Shown one piece after another: positions 1 to 6,185 of a stretch of 22,999 nucleotides of DNA; position 1 is the first letter of the stretch; each line of letters starts with the position of its first letter. A model generated the notes under the pieces. That model was not told the origin of the DNA. It did not search any database and saw only the letters and a list, made by a program, of their open reading frames with translations. Source of the stretch: Candidatus Babeliales bacterium (lineage in GTDB: Bacteria; Babelota; Babeliae; Babelales; JABDEC01); the NCBI GenBank assembly GCA_031292305.1, contig JARLHJ010000003.1, positions 1 through 22,999 of the forward strand. The letters run 5' to 3'. A program made the translations under genes and the position numbers.

Positions 1-545
1 AAACAGATTCAATATACCAAGCAGGCAAACGTAACTTTAATTGGATCAAATTAAAACGTGAACTTTCAGGTGAATTAAACGATTCAGTAGACGTAGTAGT
101 TTTAGGTTATTACAATGGCTCAGGCAAGCGCTCAGGCTTTGGGATTGGTGCATTTTTGGTTGGTGTGTTTAATAAAAACAAAGACCATTTTCAAACAATT
201 GCAAAAATTGGCACCGGTATGACAGACGCAGAATGGAAAGAACTAAAAGTTAAATGTGATAAAATTGTTGCGCATGAGCAACCTAAAAATGTTGAATGCC
301 ATAAAAATTTAATTCCTGACGTTTGGGTTTATCCAGAAATAGTTTGTGAAGTTAAAGCTGATGAAATTACAATGTCGCCTGTGCATAGTGCAGGTAAAAC
401 ACAAGATCATTTGGGATATGCTTTGCGATTTCCAAGATTTATTAATTATCGTATAGATAAAGATGCTATTGATAGCACATCACCGCATGAACTTAAAGAA
501 ATGTATGATATGCAGTTTAAAAAGACAGAAAAAGAAACAAATTAA
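1..545 (+). CDS. ATP-dependent DNA ligase, archaeal/eukaryotic LigI type (C-terminal part)
   Basis: The reading frame is open from the left edge, so the gene starts outside the window; about 180 C-terminal residues are present. The enzyme seals nicks in duplex DNA using ATP. The window begins at the end of the nucleotidyltransferase domain: WIKLK at nt 42-56 matches ligase motif V. The OB-fold domain follows, with DVVVLGYYNGSGKRSGFG, then PDVWVYPEIVCEV, ADEITMSP and YALRFPRFINYR. These blocks are typical of the long archaeal and eukaryotic DNA ligase I family, not of the short bacterial LigB/C/D enzymes or NAD-dependent LigA. The family is known; that this is the replicative ligase here is only a possibility. 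No terminator hairpin is obvious after the stop. Confidence 0.9.
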   Translation, partial: TDSIYQAGKRNFNWIKLKRELSGELNDSVDVVVLGYYNGSGKRSGFGIGAFLVGVFNKNKDHFQTIAKIGTGMTDAEWKELKVKCDKIVAHEQPKNVECHKNLIPDVWVYPEIVCEVKADEITMSPVHSAGKTQDHLGYALRFPRFINYRIDKDAIDSTSPHELKEMYDMQFKKTEKETN

Positions 546-674
546 TTTTAGTGTTCATGACTTTAAAAAATATAAGTGTAACGGCTGTATTATAAGTTAA
601 AATAAATGCTTTATTCTTATTTTTTATAAATGCTATGTTGATAGAAATAATTTTTAAATTAGCAGGTATTTAAT

Positions 675-1475
675 ATGAAAAACTTTTGTAAGTTTCTTAT
701 AATTTGTGTATTTACAATTCAAGCAGCAGAAAAAAAACCATTTGATAATTTTAATATCTTCATTGATCCCACGTTAACAGGAGCGTATCATGATGAGTCT
801 GATATGGATGTTAATGTATTTGAGGAACCAGATATATTTGGAAGTAAATCTAAGCAATCACAATTGCCAGCTATAGAAGAAGTAGAAGAAAATCCATTTG
901 AAGTAGATGATAACTTACAAGAAGATCTTAATTTACCTGTAAGAAATAAAGATTTGCAAGAAAATGTAAAAATCTTTGATTTAGCTTTTAGTTTGTGGGT
1001 AAACAATTTACAATTATTTCCAACTAATAAGCAAGTTTTTGAAAGTTTAATAAATGAAAAAGATGGTGAGTTTTATAAGTGGGGGCGTGTTAAAAGAAAG
1101 TATATTCATGAAAAACTAACAAATCTTTTAAGTCGAGCTGAAATTTATTTAAGGACTAAGTCTATTTATTATATCCCTAGACTTAAAGCACTATCTTTAT
1201 GTGATTCAGACAATGGGCTTTTTTATATTGCAATTGTTCCCGAGAATAATATTTATAAAGATTTACAAAAAAATGATGATAAATATGAGCTTATAAAAAA
1301 AATAGAAAGAATTAAATATACACCTCTGTGCTTTAATTATAAAGATATTGCTAAGATGATGAAAAAAAATAAAAATGAAATAGCGGATATTATGAGTAGT
1401 TTTACTCGAGCACAATTTTTACAATTAAAAGCCATTTATAAATTTAAAGCATCTAACTGTTGCGCTATAATGTAA
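675..1475 (+). CDS. Secreted protein of unknown function with C-terminal CaaX box (CAIM)
   Basis: This 266-residue protein is not recognised. A Sec signal peptide is clear: MKNFCK, a hydrophobic run to about residue 17, then cleavage near QAAEKK. The next 80 residues are acidic and low in hydrophobics (FEEPD, EEVEENPFEVDD). The C-terminal 160 residues are basic and probably helical (WGRVKRKYIHEKL, YELIKKIERIKY, MMKKNKNEI). The last residues are KFKASNCCAIM. The terminal four, CAIM, fit the eukaryotic CaaX prenylation box, with a second Cys just before it and lysines upstream. Its 3' end overlaps the opposing gene at 1465-1746 by 11 nt. A secreted effector anchored in host membranes is the inference. 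Confidence 0.82.
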   Translation: MKNFCKFLIICVFTIQAAEKKPFDNFNIFIDPTLTGAYHDESDMDVNVFEEPDIFGSKSKQSQLPAIEEVEENPFEVDDNLQEDLNLPVRNKDLQENVKIFDLAFSLWVNNLQLFPTNKQVFESLINEKDGEFYKWGRVKRKYIHEKLTNLLSRAEIYLRTKSIYYIPRLKALSLCDSDNGLFYIAIVPENNIYKDLQKNDDKYELIKKIERIKYTPLCFNYKDIAKMMKKNKNEIADIMSSFTRAQFLQLKAIYKFKASNCCAIM

Positions 1476-1746
1476 CTTGTGTTATTTGTTTAACAGGCTT
1501 AGGTTTTTTAAAATTTTTGTATTGTTTTTTATTTTTTCGGCATTTTTCTAAAACAAAGCATATGATAGCTGCTACCCAAATCGTTCCTACAATAGGCAAT
1601 ATCCAATTATTATCATCAATATTTGTTTTAAATGTCTGGGATTTTGTCTGAAGAAAAGAGAAAGCCTGTTCAACATTTAATGCCTGTATTTTTGTATTTA
1701 AAAAAAGTAAAAATAGCACTAATTTTAGTACTGGTAATTTTTTCAT
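1465..1746 (-). CDS. Small secreted or membrane protein, unknown
   Basis: A 93-residue protein with a textbook signal peptide (MKKLPVLKLVLFLLFLN, cleavage near IQALN). It has one further hydrophobic segment at about residues 49-67 (WILPIVGTIWVAAIICFVL), then a strongly basic tail (EKCRKNKKQYKNFKKPKPVK). This predicts a short exterior part of some 27 residues, one membrane span and a cytoplasmic basic tail. An AGAGATATA-like purine stretch lies just before the ATG. The 3' end overlaps the convergent 266-residue gene. No family is recognised. The signal peptide plus second span argue that it is real and not an antisense shadow. Confidence 0.7.
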   Translation of the reverse strand: MKKLPVLKLVLFLLFLNTKIQALNVEQAFSFLQTKSQTFKTNIDDNNWILPIVGTIWVAAIICFVLEKCRKNKKQYKNFKKPKPVKQITQVTL

Positions 1747-1787
1747 TATATCTCTTTTTATTTATTAAATAATTTATAAAAAGTATC

Positions 1788-1811
1788 ATAAACCAAATTG
1801 GTTTATTTTTT
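1788..1811 (-). terminator. Palindrome with T-run, possible bidirectional terminator
   Basis: ATAAACCAA, one central A, then TTGGTTTAT form 9-base arms (1788-1796 and 1798-1806), followed by T residues to 1811 on the plus strand and by CTTTTT on the minus strand. It sits about 105 nt after the stop of the last gene of the ABC operon and before the 93-residue gene. A terminator of the operon is plausible but the loop is very small. Confidence 0.4.
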
Positions 1812-1891
1812 CAATAGTTCTTTTAATTGCTCTGCTGTTTGATAAATTCAACTCAAAATAAAATAAGAAGAGTAACAATTTATTTGTTGAT

Positions 1892-1913
1892 AGAACTAGC
1901 AAAGGATAGTTCT
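1892..1913 (-). repeat. Inverted repeat abutting a stop codon
   Basis: AGAACTA (1892-1898) and TAGTTCT (1907-1913) form a 7-base stem with an 8-base loop, starting immediately after the stop codon of the 1914-2696 gene. It could be a 3' stabilising or weak terminator hairpin; no long T-run follows. Confidence 0.4.
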
Positions 1914-2696
1914 TTATTCGCCACCGTCACCATAAGAATCATCTTCACCATCTAAATCACCATTTGACTCTGGATCATAGGTACGTGAGTCATAATAATC
2001 CCCATAAACTGGGTCTGTTTCAAATAACTGCTTTATGTTATCGTAATTTTGTTTCATAATTAATATATCTAAAAGTTCATCATCATCATTTAAGTCTGAA
2101 TCCGTTTTGCCAAACTCTTTTTTTAAATGATCACGTAATATTATTTCTTTTTTTACATATCTAATATTATCAAAACAATCAGTATCGATCTCATAAGTGA
2201 CAATGCTAGAATCAAGACTAACGCCCATTTGAGTTAACTGTATAATCATTTCAGAATCGTAAGTTGAAATTGCATGATATAATGCATATTTTGCAAGCTC
2301 TGTATTTGAACCATCTTCATTAAAAATTGTTGATTTGGGGTAAAACCTTAATAAGTGTTTTAGCCAAAATCTATTTTTTTTATAATTATTTTGTCTTGAA
2401 AAATGATTAATTTTTTTTAATAAATCAAAATATGTTAGCTTAAAATTATTATCAGAATTTAGGTATTGTCTCTGAGGTATATCATTTAAAATTTTGACAT
2501 ACTCAATTTTAGTAATCTTTTTATTATAAGAACTAAACTGTCGTAAAAATAGTTTTGATGTTAAAGTCTTTAACACATGCGGATGGAGTTTAGATTTAGC
2601 TGCAATTAAAGCTTGTTTAAATGGTTGCATGCCAAAAATATTAATATTAAATGTTAATAATAAAATTAATATCTTTGCTTTAGTTTTTATTTTCAT
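1914..2696 (-). CDS. Secreted ankyrin-like protein coupled to the ABC transporter operon
   Basis: This is a 260-residue protein of unknown function. The Sec signal covers about residues 1-22 (KAKILILLLTFNINIFGMQ). The next 40 residues carry many Lys/Arg/Ser and no Asp or Glu, ending in LFLRQFSSYNKK. Residues 135-164 (ALYHAISTYDSEMIIQLTQMG) look like one degenerate ankyrin repeat. The C-terminus is very acidic and Gly-rich (DGEDDSYGDGGE). The start codon overlaps the stop of the upstream ABC ATPase in an ATGA arrangement, so translation is probably coupled and the gene is the last of the operon. Whether it works with the transporter or just shares its mRNA cannot be told from sequence. Confidence 0.8.
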   Translation of the reverse strand: MKIKTKAKILILLLTFNINIFGMQPFKQALIAAKSKLHPHVLKTLTSKLFLRQFSSYNKKITKIEYVKILNDIPQRQYLNSDNNFKLTYFDLLKKINHFSRQNNYKKNRFWLKHLLRFYPKSTIFNEDGSNTELAKYALYHAISTYDSEMIIQLTQMGVSLDSSIVTYEIDTDCFDNIRYVKKEIILRDHLKKEFGKTDSDLNDDDELLDILIMKQNYDNIKQLFETDPVYGDYYDSRTYDPESNGDLDGEDDSYGDGGE

Positions 2697-3412
2697 AATA
2701 ATTTTTTTAAACTTTCAATAGTTAAATTTGTGTTGTTTTTTTCAAGTATAGCACTAATTATTCCATTTTTCAGAATCCAAATTTTATTACCAAGATTAAC
2801 AGCATGGTCAAGATCATGTGTAATCATAAGTGTTATTAAATTTGGGCTTAACATTGTTTTTATTAAATTTAACAAATCTTCTGATGAGATTGGGTCCAAT
2901 GCAGCAGTAGGTTCATCTAATATTAATAATTCAGGTTGTTTTGCTGTTGCCATAATAAATGCAAGCATTTGCCTTTGTCCACCTGATACATCTAAAACTT
3001 TAGTTTTTAAAATATTTTCACCAAACAAACTCAGAAACTTTTTTAAAATTTCTGAGTTTTGCAATATTTTTAGTCCATCTTGTAAATTAGTTTTTTTGCC
3101 TTTATACAATGCTATTGCCAAGTTTTCTTCCACTGTCATAGAATCTACAGTTCCCATTTTGGGATCTTGGCTCATGTTACTTATTAATAATGCCCTTTTT
3201 TGTTGGCTTAATTTATTTAAATTTATATTATTTAAAGTTATATTTCCGGATGTTAAATTCATTTTACCTAAAATTGTTTTAAGTAGTGTGCTTTTACCTG
3301 CGCCATTATGGCCAAGAATAACTATAAAGTCACCTTGATTAGCAATCACATTAATATTATTTAATAAATTTTTATCTCTAATTTTTACATTAACATTTTC
3401 TAATTTAAGCAT
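2693..3412 (-). CDS. ABC transporter ATP-binding protein (TrpZ/COG1101-like)
   Basis: This 239-residue ATPase powers import through the permease encoded next to it. All motifs are intact: Walker A GHNGAGKST (34-42), signature VSGGQRQ (142-148), Walker B LLILDE (162-167) and the switch His in MITHD (His200). Length is normal for a one-domain ABC subunit. Its first 8 nt overlap the end of the permease gene and its stop overlaps the next start (ATGA), so the operon is tightly coupled. Together with the neighbouring COG2984- and COG4120-like genes it forms the system called TrpXYZ in other bacteria, thought to import tryptophan or related compounds. The substrate here is inferred. Confidence 0.92.
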   Translation of the reverse strand: MLKLENVNVKIRDKNLLNNINVIANQGDFIVILGHNGAGKSTLLKTILGKMNLTSGNITLNNINLNKLSQQKRALLISNMSQDPKMGTVDSMTVEENLAIALYKGKKTNLQDGLKILQNSEILKKFLSLFGENILKTKVLDVSGGQRQMLAFIMATAKQPELLILDEPTAALDPISSEDLLNLIKTMLSPNLITLMITHDLDHAVNLGNKIWILKNGIISAILEKNNTNLTIESLKKLL

Positions 3413-4217
3413 TTTTACCCCTATGCAATAATATTAAAAGTATAAGTAATATTGCAGTAATCAATTTATTCAATTCAATAGGTACATCTAAAGTTAGTGT
3501 TATGGTAATTATCATTTGGTAAATTATTGCGCCTAAAATTAAACTAATTCCAAATTTGCAAGAAAACATTTGCGCAATAATTAACCCAGTTAATGCAATA
3601 ACTAAAATTCCAATGCCTGACCAAATAGAATAGAAACCAGTATATTGTACAAACAATGCCCCAGCTAGTGCTGTTAAAGCATTTGAAATCATTAACGTAA
3701 TAATTTTGTAAAAATCAGAGCTTTTGCCTAAACTTTCTACTAAATCAGAATTGGTTCCTGATGCTTTTATTAGAAAGCCAACTTCGGTTTTTAAAAGCCA
3801 AGAAATTATTAAAAAAGCTATAACAATAAGAAATATTAAAATTAATAATTTAGGTGAATTCAAGAATATTGTCGGTACATTAATTAATGGCAAATTTGCT
3901 CCACCAATTATTAGATTTAATGAGAAAAAACCTGCAATAAGAATAATGCCCGTAATAATATTATTTAGTTTTAACTTGGTATGTAATAATCCGGCAGACA
4001 GTCCAACAAAAGCACCGGCACAAAGTGCAATGACAGGTGTTAAAAATGGTGTAACGCCATGCATTAATAAACTGGCACAAGTGGCCCCACCAAAACTAAA
4101 GCTGGCTTCAATTGCAAGATCATCATACTTTAATAATACTGATGTAAGCAAAGCACTAAATACTACAAGGCTATAGATTAGGCCAAGTTCTAAAGTGGTT
4201 AAGATTATTGAATTCAT
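3405..4217 (-). CDS. ABC transporter permease (TrpY/COG4120-like)
   Basis: A 270-residue integral membrane protein of the branched-chain/ribose-type permease superfamily (BPD_transp_2). Hydrophobic segments run through the whole protein (LELGLIYSLVVFSALLTSVLL, CASLLMHGVTPFLTPVIALC, ITGIILIAGFFSLNLIIGG, ILIFLIVIAFLIISWLL and others), about eight in total. The cytoplasmic loop FLIKASGTNSDLVESLGKSS (about residues 148-167) resembles the ATPase-contacting loop (ixAtGxNxxxaxxlG) of this family. It starts 2 nt after the stop of the substrate-binding protein gene and overlaps the ATPase gene by 8 nt. Family assignment is firm; the substrate is not shown by the sequence. Confidence 0.88.
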   Translation of the reverse strand: MNSIILTTLELGLIYSLVVFSALLTSVLLKYDDLAIEASFSFGGATCASLLMHGVTPFLTPVIALCAGAFVGLSAGLLHTKLKLNNIITGIILIAGFFSLNLIIGGANLPLINVPTIFLNSPKLLILIFLIVIAFLIISWLLKTEVGFLIKASGTNSDLVESLGKSSDFYKIITLMISNALTALAGALFVQYTGFYSIWSGIGILVIALTGLIIAQMFSCKFGISLILGAIIYQMIITITLTLDVPIELNKLITAILLILLILLHRGKNA

Positions 4218-4219
4218 AA

Positions 4220-5173
4220 TTATCCTTCTATTAATTCACAATTATTTTTAATCATATCTGGTACTTCTAAATCAAGATGCTCCAATGTATTTTTATTTAT
4301 TACAAAAGATTTAATTTCAGCATTCATAAAACCAATATTTTCCGGTGATTTTTTATTTAATAATATATCGATTGCGCATTGGCCGGATTGTTGACCCGAT
4401 AAAAAATAATCAACACCACTAGCTGCTAGTGCTCCTTGGGCTACTAGTAAATTATCACTGACAATTAATGGTTTTTTTGCTTCTTTTGCACGTTGTGCAA
4501 TTAATGCAATTGTAGATGCAACTATATTGTCCAAAGGTGTTAAAATAACGTCAGCTTGGTTTATGCATTTGTCTACTGCTAAAGGTACGTCAGATTCTTG
4601 TATTATTGGAACTTCTATTACTTGTATTTGTCGTAATACTAATTCTGATTTAAATTTTTCCGTTATTTTTCTTGCATTAATTTCGCCAGGATTTGATAAT
4701 ATGGCTACTGTTTTTGCATTAGAAACCAATGCTTGTAGCAAATCAATTTCACGTTTAACATCAATCATATCTTTGCTACCGCATACGTTAGTTTGATTGA
4801 TCCCTGCAGCTTGTGGGTCTGTAACTGCTGCAATAATTATTGGCTTTGATTTTTCTATATTTGCGGCTGTTTGGGATGCTAAAGTCGCAATTGCAAATAT
4901 TGCATCAATATCTATGTCATTTGCAAAACTTTGTGCAATTAAATGTGCTTGGCTTACTGAGCCTTGTGCGTTCTTGATTATAAAATTTACTTTTTTGTCT
5001 AATGTATTTTCTAATTCTTGTATAAAGCCCTTACGTGTGGCGTCTAAAGCAGAATGTGAAGCCGTTTGAATTATGCCTATTGTGAATGCATGTTTTTTTC
5101 TTTGCTTGAAAATAATTATGCCAGTAAAAGTTACTAGAATTAGCATTAAAATAACTATATTTATTTTGTTCAT
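4220..5173 (-). CDS. ABC transporter substrate-binding protein (TrpX/COG2984-like)
   Basis: A 317-residue periplasmic binding protein of the ABC_sub_bind family. The N-terminus has a hydrophobic span (residues 5-22) followed by KQRKK. There is no lipobox Cys, so it is probably anchored by an uncleaved segment. The mature part opens with TIGIIQTASHSALDATRKGF, the family's typical first strand and helix. AIATLASQTAAN, PIIIAAVTDPQAAG, VAILSNPGE and ADVILTPLDNIVAS are also characteristic. It is the first gene of a four-gene operon. Its Shine-Dalgarno (AGGA at 5179-5182, 5 nt from the ATG) lies inside an inverted repeat that could hide it. An aromatic amino acid ligand is suggested by the family and by the leader ORF upstream. 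Confidence 0.88.
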   Translation of the reverse strand: MNKINIVILMLILVTFTGIIIFKQRKKHAFTIGIIQTASHSALDATRKGFIQELENTLDKKVNFIIKNAQGSVSQAHLIAQSFANDIDIDAIFAIATLASQTAANIEKSKPIIIAAVTDPQAAGINQTNVCGSKDMIDVKREIDLLQALVSNAKTVAILSNPGEINARKITEKFKSELVLRQIQVIEVPIIQESDVPLAVDKCINQADVILTPLDNIVASTIALIAQRAKEAKKPLIVSDNLLVAQGALAASGVDYFLSGQQSGQCAIDILLNKKSPENIGFMNAEIKSFVINKNTLEHLDLEVPDMIKNNCELIEG

Positions 5174-5177
5174 GAGT

Positions 5178-5226
5178 ATCCTAAAGTTTATTTGCTAACG
5201 CAAAATTTTAGGATTATTACGTTAGC
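5178..5226 (-). promoter_or_regulatory. Interleaved inverted repeats over the RBS of the ABC operon (pseudoknot or RNA switch candidate)
   Basis: On the minus strand, reading toward the start codon at 5173, the order is GCTAACG (5226-5220), TAATA, ATCCTAAA (5214-5207), ATTTTG, CGTTAGC (5200-5194), AAATAAAC, TTTAGGAT (5185-5178), ACTC, ATG. The first and third arms pair (7 bp); the second and fourth pair (8 bp). The pairs are interleaved, so they form either an H-type pseudoknot with an A-rich third loop or two mutually exclusive hairpins. The last arm contains the Shine-Dalgarno AGGA, so pairing would block translation. This layout resembles translational riboswitches; no known class was recognised. 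Confidence 0.6.
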
Positions 5227-5241
5227 TTAAAAAATATTATA

Positions 5242-5258
5242 TAAGCGTATTTCGCTTA
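5242..5258 (-). terminator. Hairpin with downstream T-run in the ABC operon leader
   Basis: TAAGCG and CGCTTA form a 6-bp stem with a 5-nt loop. On the minus strand it is followed by TATAATATTTTTT, so it could terminate leader transcripts before the transporter genes. The stem is short, so efficiency is uncertain. Confidence 0.45.
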
Positions 5259-5291
5259 AAAATTAACTAAAAAATTATTAAAAATTGGGTT

Positions 5292-5329
5292 TTGCTAAGT
5301 AATTAGCAATAAAAGTATTGATAGCAATA
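5292..5329 (-). promoter_or_regulatory. Competing hairpin arms at the end of the leader ORF
   Basis: On the minus strand the arms run TATTG (5329-5325), CAATA (5320-5316), TATTG (5311-5307, extended to TTGCTAA at 5309-5303) and TTAGCAA (5298-5292). Arm 2 can pair with arm 1 or arm 3. Arm 3 can instead form a 7-bp, 4-nt-loop hairpin with arm 4. The leader stop codon lies inside arm 3, and the Tyr codons lie over arms 1-3. This is the 1:2, 2:3, 3:4 logic of transcription attenuators, although the stems are short and AT-rich. TTAGCAA occurs again at 5198-5192, giving arm 3 a distant alternative partner. Confidence 0.4.
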
Positions 5330-5416
5330 AGGATAAGAAAAAGAAAAGAATGCAGAGTTGAATGCAGTTAAATTGGCATTTAAAATAGTTGAAATGGCAT
5401 TTTTTGAATTAGCCAT
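5303..5416 (-). CDS. Phe/Tyr-rich 37-residue leader peptide candidate
   Basis: A short ORF, MANSKNAIST to the stop at 5303-5305, has a good ribosome site (AAAGGA, 6 nt before the ATG) and a near-consensus promoter upstream. Its last 15 residues read FFSFSYPYCYQYFYC. Of the last 20 residues, five are Phe and five are Tyr, far above the usual level even in AT-rich genomes. It ends 130 nt before an ABC transporter operon of the TrpXYZ group. The natural reading is a leader peptide that senses Phe/Tyr supply by ribosome stalling. The alternative is a chance ORF in T-rich DNA or an unrelated microprotein. Confidence 0.5.
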   Translation of the reverse strand: MANSKNAISTILNANLTAFNSAFFSFSYPYCYQYFYC

Positions 5417-5457
5417 GACTTATCCTTTAAGTTAAAATGGAACATATAACTATATTT

Positions 5458-5487
5458 AATATAGTTTAAAATTATCTCATTTGTCAA
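5458..5487 (-). promoter_or_regulatory. Sigma70-type promoter for the leader ORF and ABC operon
   Basis: On the minus strand a perfect -35 TTGACA (5487-5482) and a -10 TATATT (5463-5458) are separated by 18 nt. It begins 7 nt after the hxlA-like stop and points toward the leader ORF. It is among the best promoter matches in the window. Confidence 0.65.
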
Positions 5488-5493
5488 TAAAAG

Positions 5494-6120
5494 TTATTTG
5501 TTGTTACAAAGCTCATAGAAAAACCTAGCTTCAGCTTCAGGGTTGTCAGCAGCGGTAATTGCTTTGCCAATTATTATCCCATCGGGCTTAACATCGAATA
5601 TGTGTTGTATGGAATCTCGTGTGATTTTAGCCGAAACATGTATAGGCAATTGGGTATTGCCGCGTACCATTTCCCATCTGTCTAAAAATAAAAGAGGTTG
5701 CTCTTCATCATAAGTTTGATGGAAGAGTAAAGCATCTACACCTAAGCTTTTTGCTTCTAAAGCAGATTGCCCAGGTGAGGCAGAATCTAAAAGGTCTAAC
5801 ATTACCTTTTTATTTAAATTATGAGCGGCAGTGCACACTGAGTGTATTACATCTTTATTAGTGCCGGCCATAACTGTAATCCAATCCGCTCCAGCATTTA
5901 ACAAAATGCTAGATGCTTCTTTTCCGCGATCAATTATTTTAGCATCGGCAAGCAATGTGTTTTGTGGCAGATGATTTCTAAATGCCTCAATTGCTTTTGC
6001 ACCATGCTTATAGATTAACAAGGTACCGATTTCAATAACGTCTGCACTATTTGTAACTTTGCAAGCAATTTCTACTGCTTTGTCTAAGTCAATTAGATCA
6101 AATGCAATCTGAAGTTTCAT
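5494..6120 (-). CDS. hxlA: 3-hexulose-6-phosphate synthase-like protein (OMP decarboxylase superfamily)
   Basis: A 208-residue beta/alpha-barrel enzyme. Diagnostic blocks are LQIAFDL at the start, VIEIGTLLIYKHG (28-40), and ADAKIIDRG with the superfamily Asp-x-Lys-x-x-Asp signature (Asp59, Lys61, Asp64). AGADWITVMAG, the phosphate-binding end DGIIIGKAITAADNPEAEAR, and normal length also fit. These match hexulose-phosphate synthase and 3-keto-gulonate-6-phosphate decarboxylase better than true OMP decarboxylase. HPS condenses formaldehyde with ribulose 5-phosphate, or in reverse releases ribulose 5-phosphate. In an organism with little metabolism the reverse direction could supply pentoses, but no isomerase partner (hxlB) is nearby, so the role is inferred. 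Confidence 0.75.
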   Translation of the reverse strand: MKLQIAFDLIDLDKAVEIACKVTNSADVIEIGTLLIYKHGAKAIEAFRNHLPQNTLLADAKIIDRGKEASSILLNAGADWITVMAGTNKDVIHSVCTAAHNLNKKVMLDLLDSASPGQSALEAKSLGVDALLFHQTYDEEQPLLFLDRWEMVRGNTQLPIHVSAKITRDSIQHIFDVKPDGIIIGKAITAADNPEAEARFFYELCNNK

Positions 6121-6185
6121 GGTATAAATCCTTATAAAATAAATTACTGCCTTGCAATTATAACATAATTATTTTTTTAAACAAA

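Larger units (their letters stand above)
5174..5493 (-). other. 320-nt leader region between the hxlA-like gene and the ABC operon
   Basis: This is the only gene-poor stretch over 300 nt. It holds, in minus-strand order, a TTGACA/TATATT promoter, the 37-codon aromatic-rich ORF, competing hairpin arms around its stop, a short hairpin with a T-run, and interleaved inverted repeats over the ribosome binding site of the substrate-binding protein gene. The expected transcript leader is roughly 275 nt. Confidence 0.6.

Noticed and set aside
1460-1651. A 63-codon plus-strand frame overlapping the end of the CaaX protein gene.
   Set aside because: It is antisense to the 93-residue signal-peptide protein, which has better coding evidence.
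2730-3338. A 202-codon plus-strand open frame opposite the ABC ATPase gene.
   Set aside because: It is the mirror of a clear ABC ATPase with all motifs intact; it has no ribosome site or recognisable motif.
3724-4176. A 150-codon plus-strand frame opposite the permease gene.
   Set aside because: Antisense shadow of a conserved membrane protein gene; no independent coding evidence.
4220-5173. A lipobox was sought in the substrate-binding protein.
   Set aside because: No Cys is present in the N-terminal 35 residues, so it is not a lipoprotein; an uncleaved anchor fits better.
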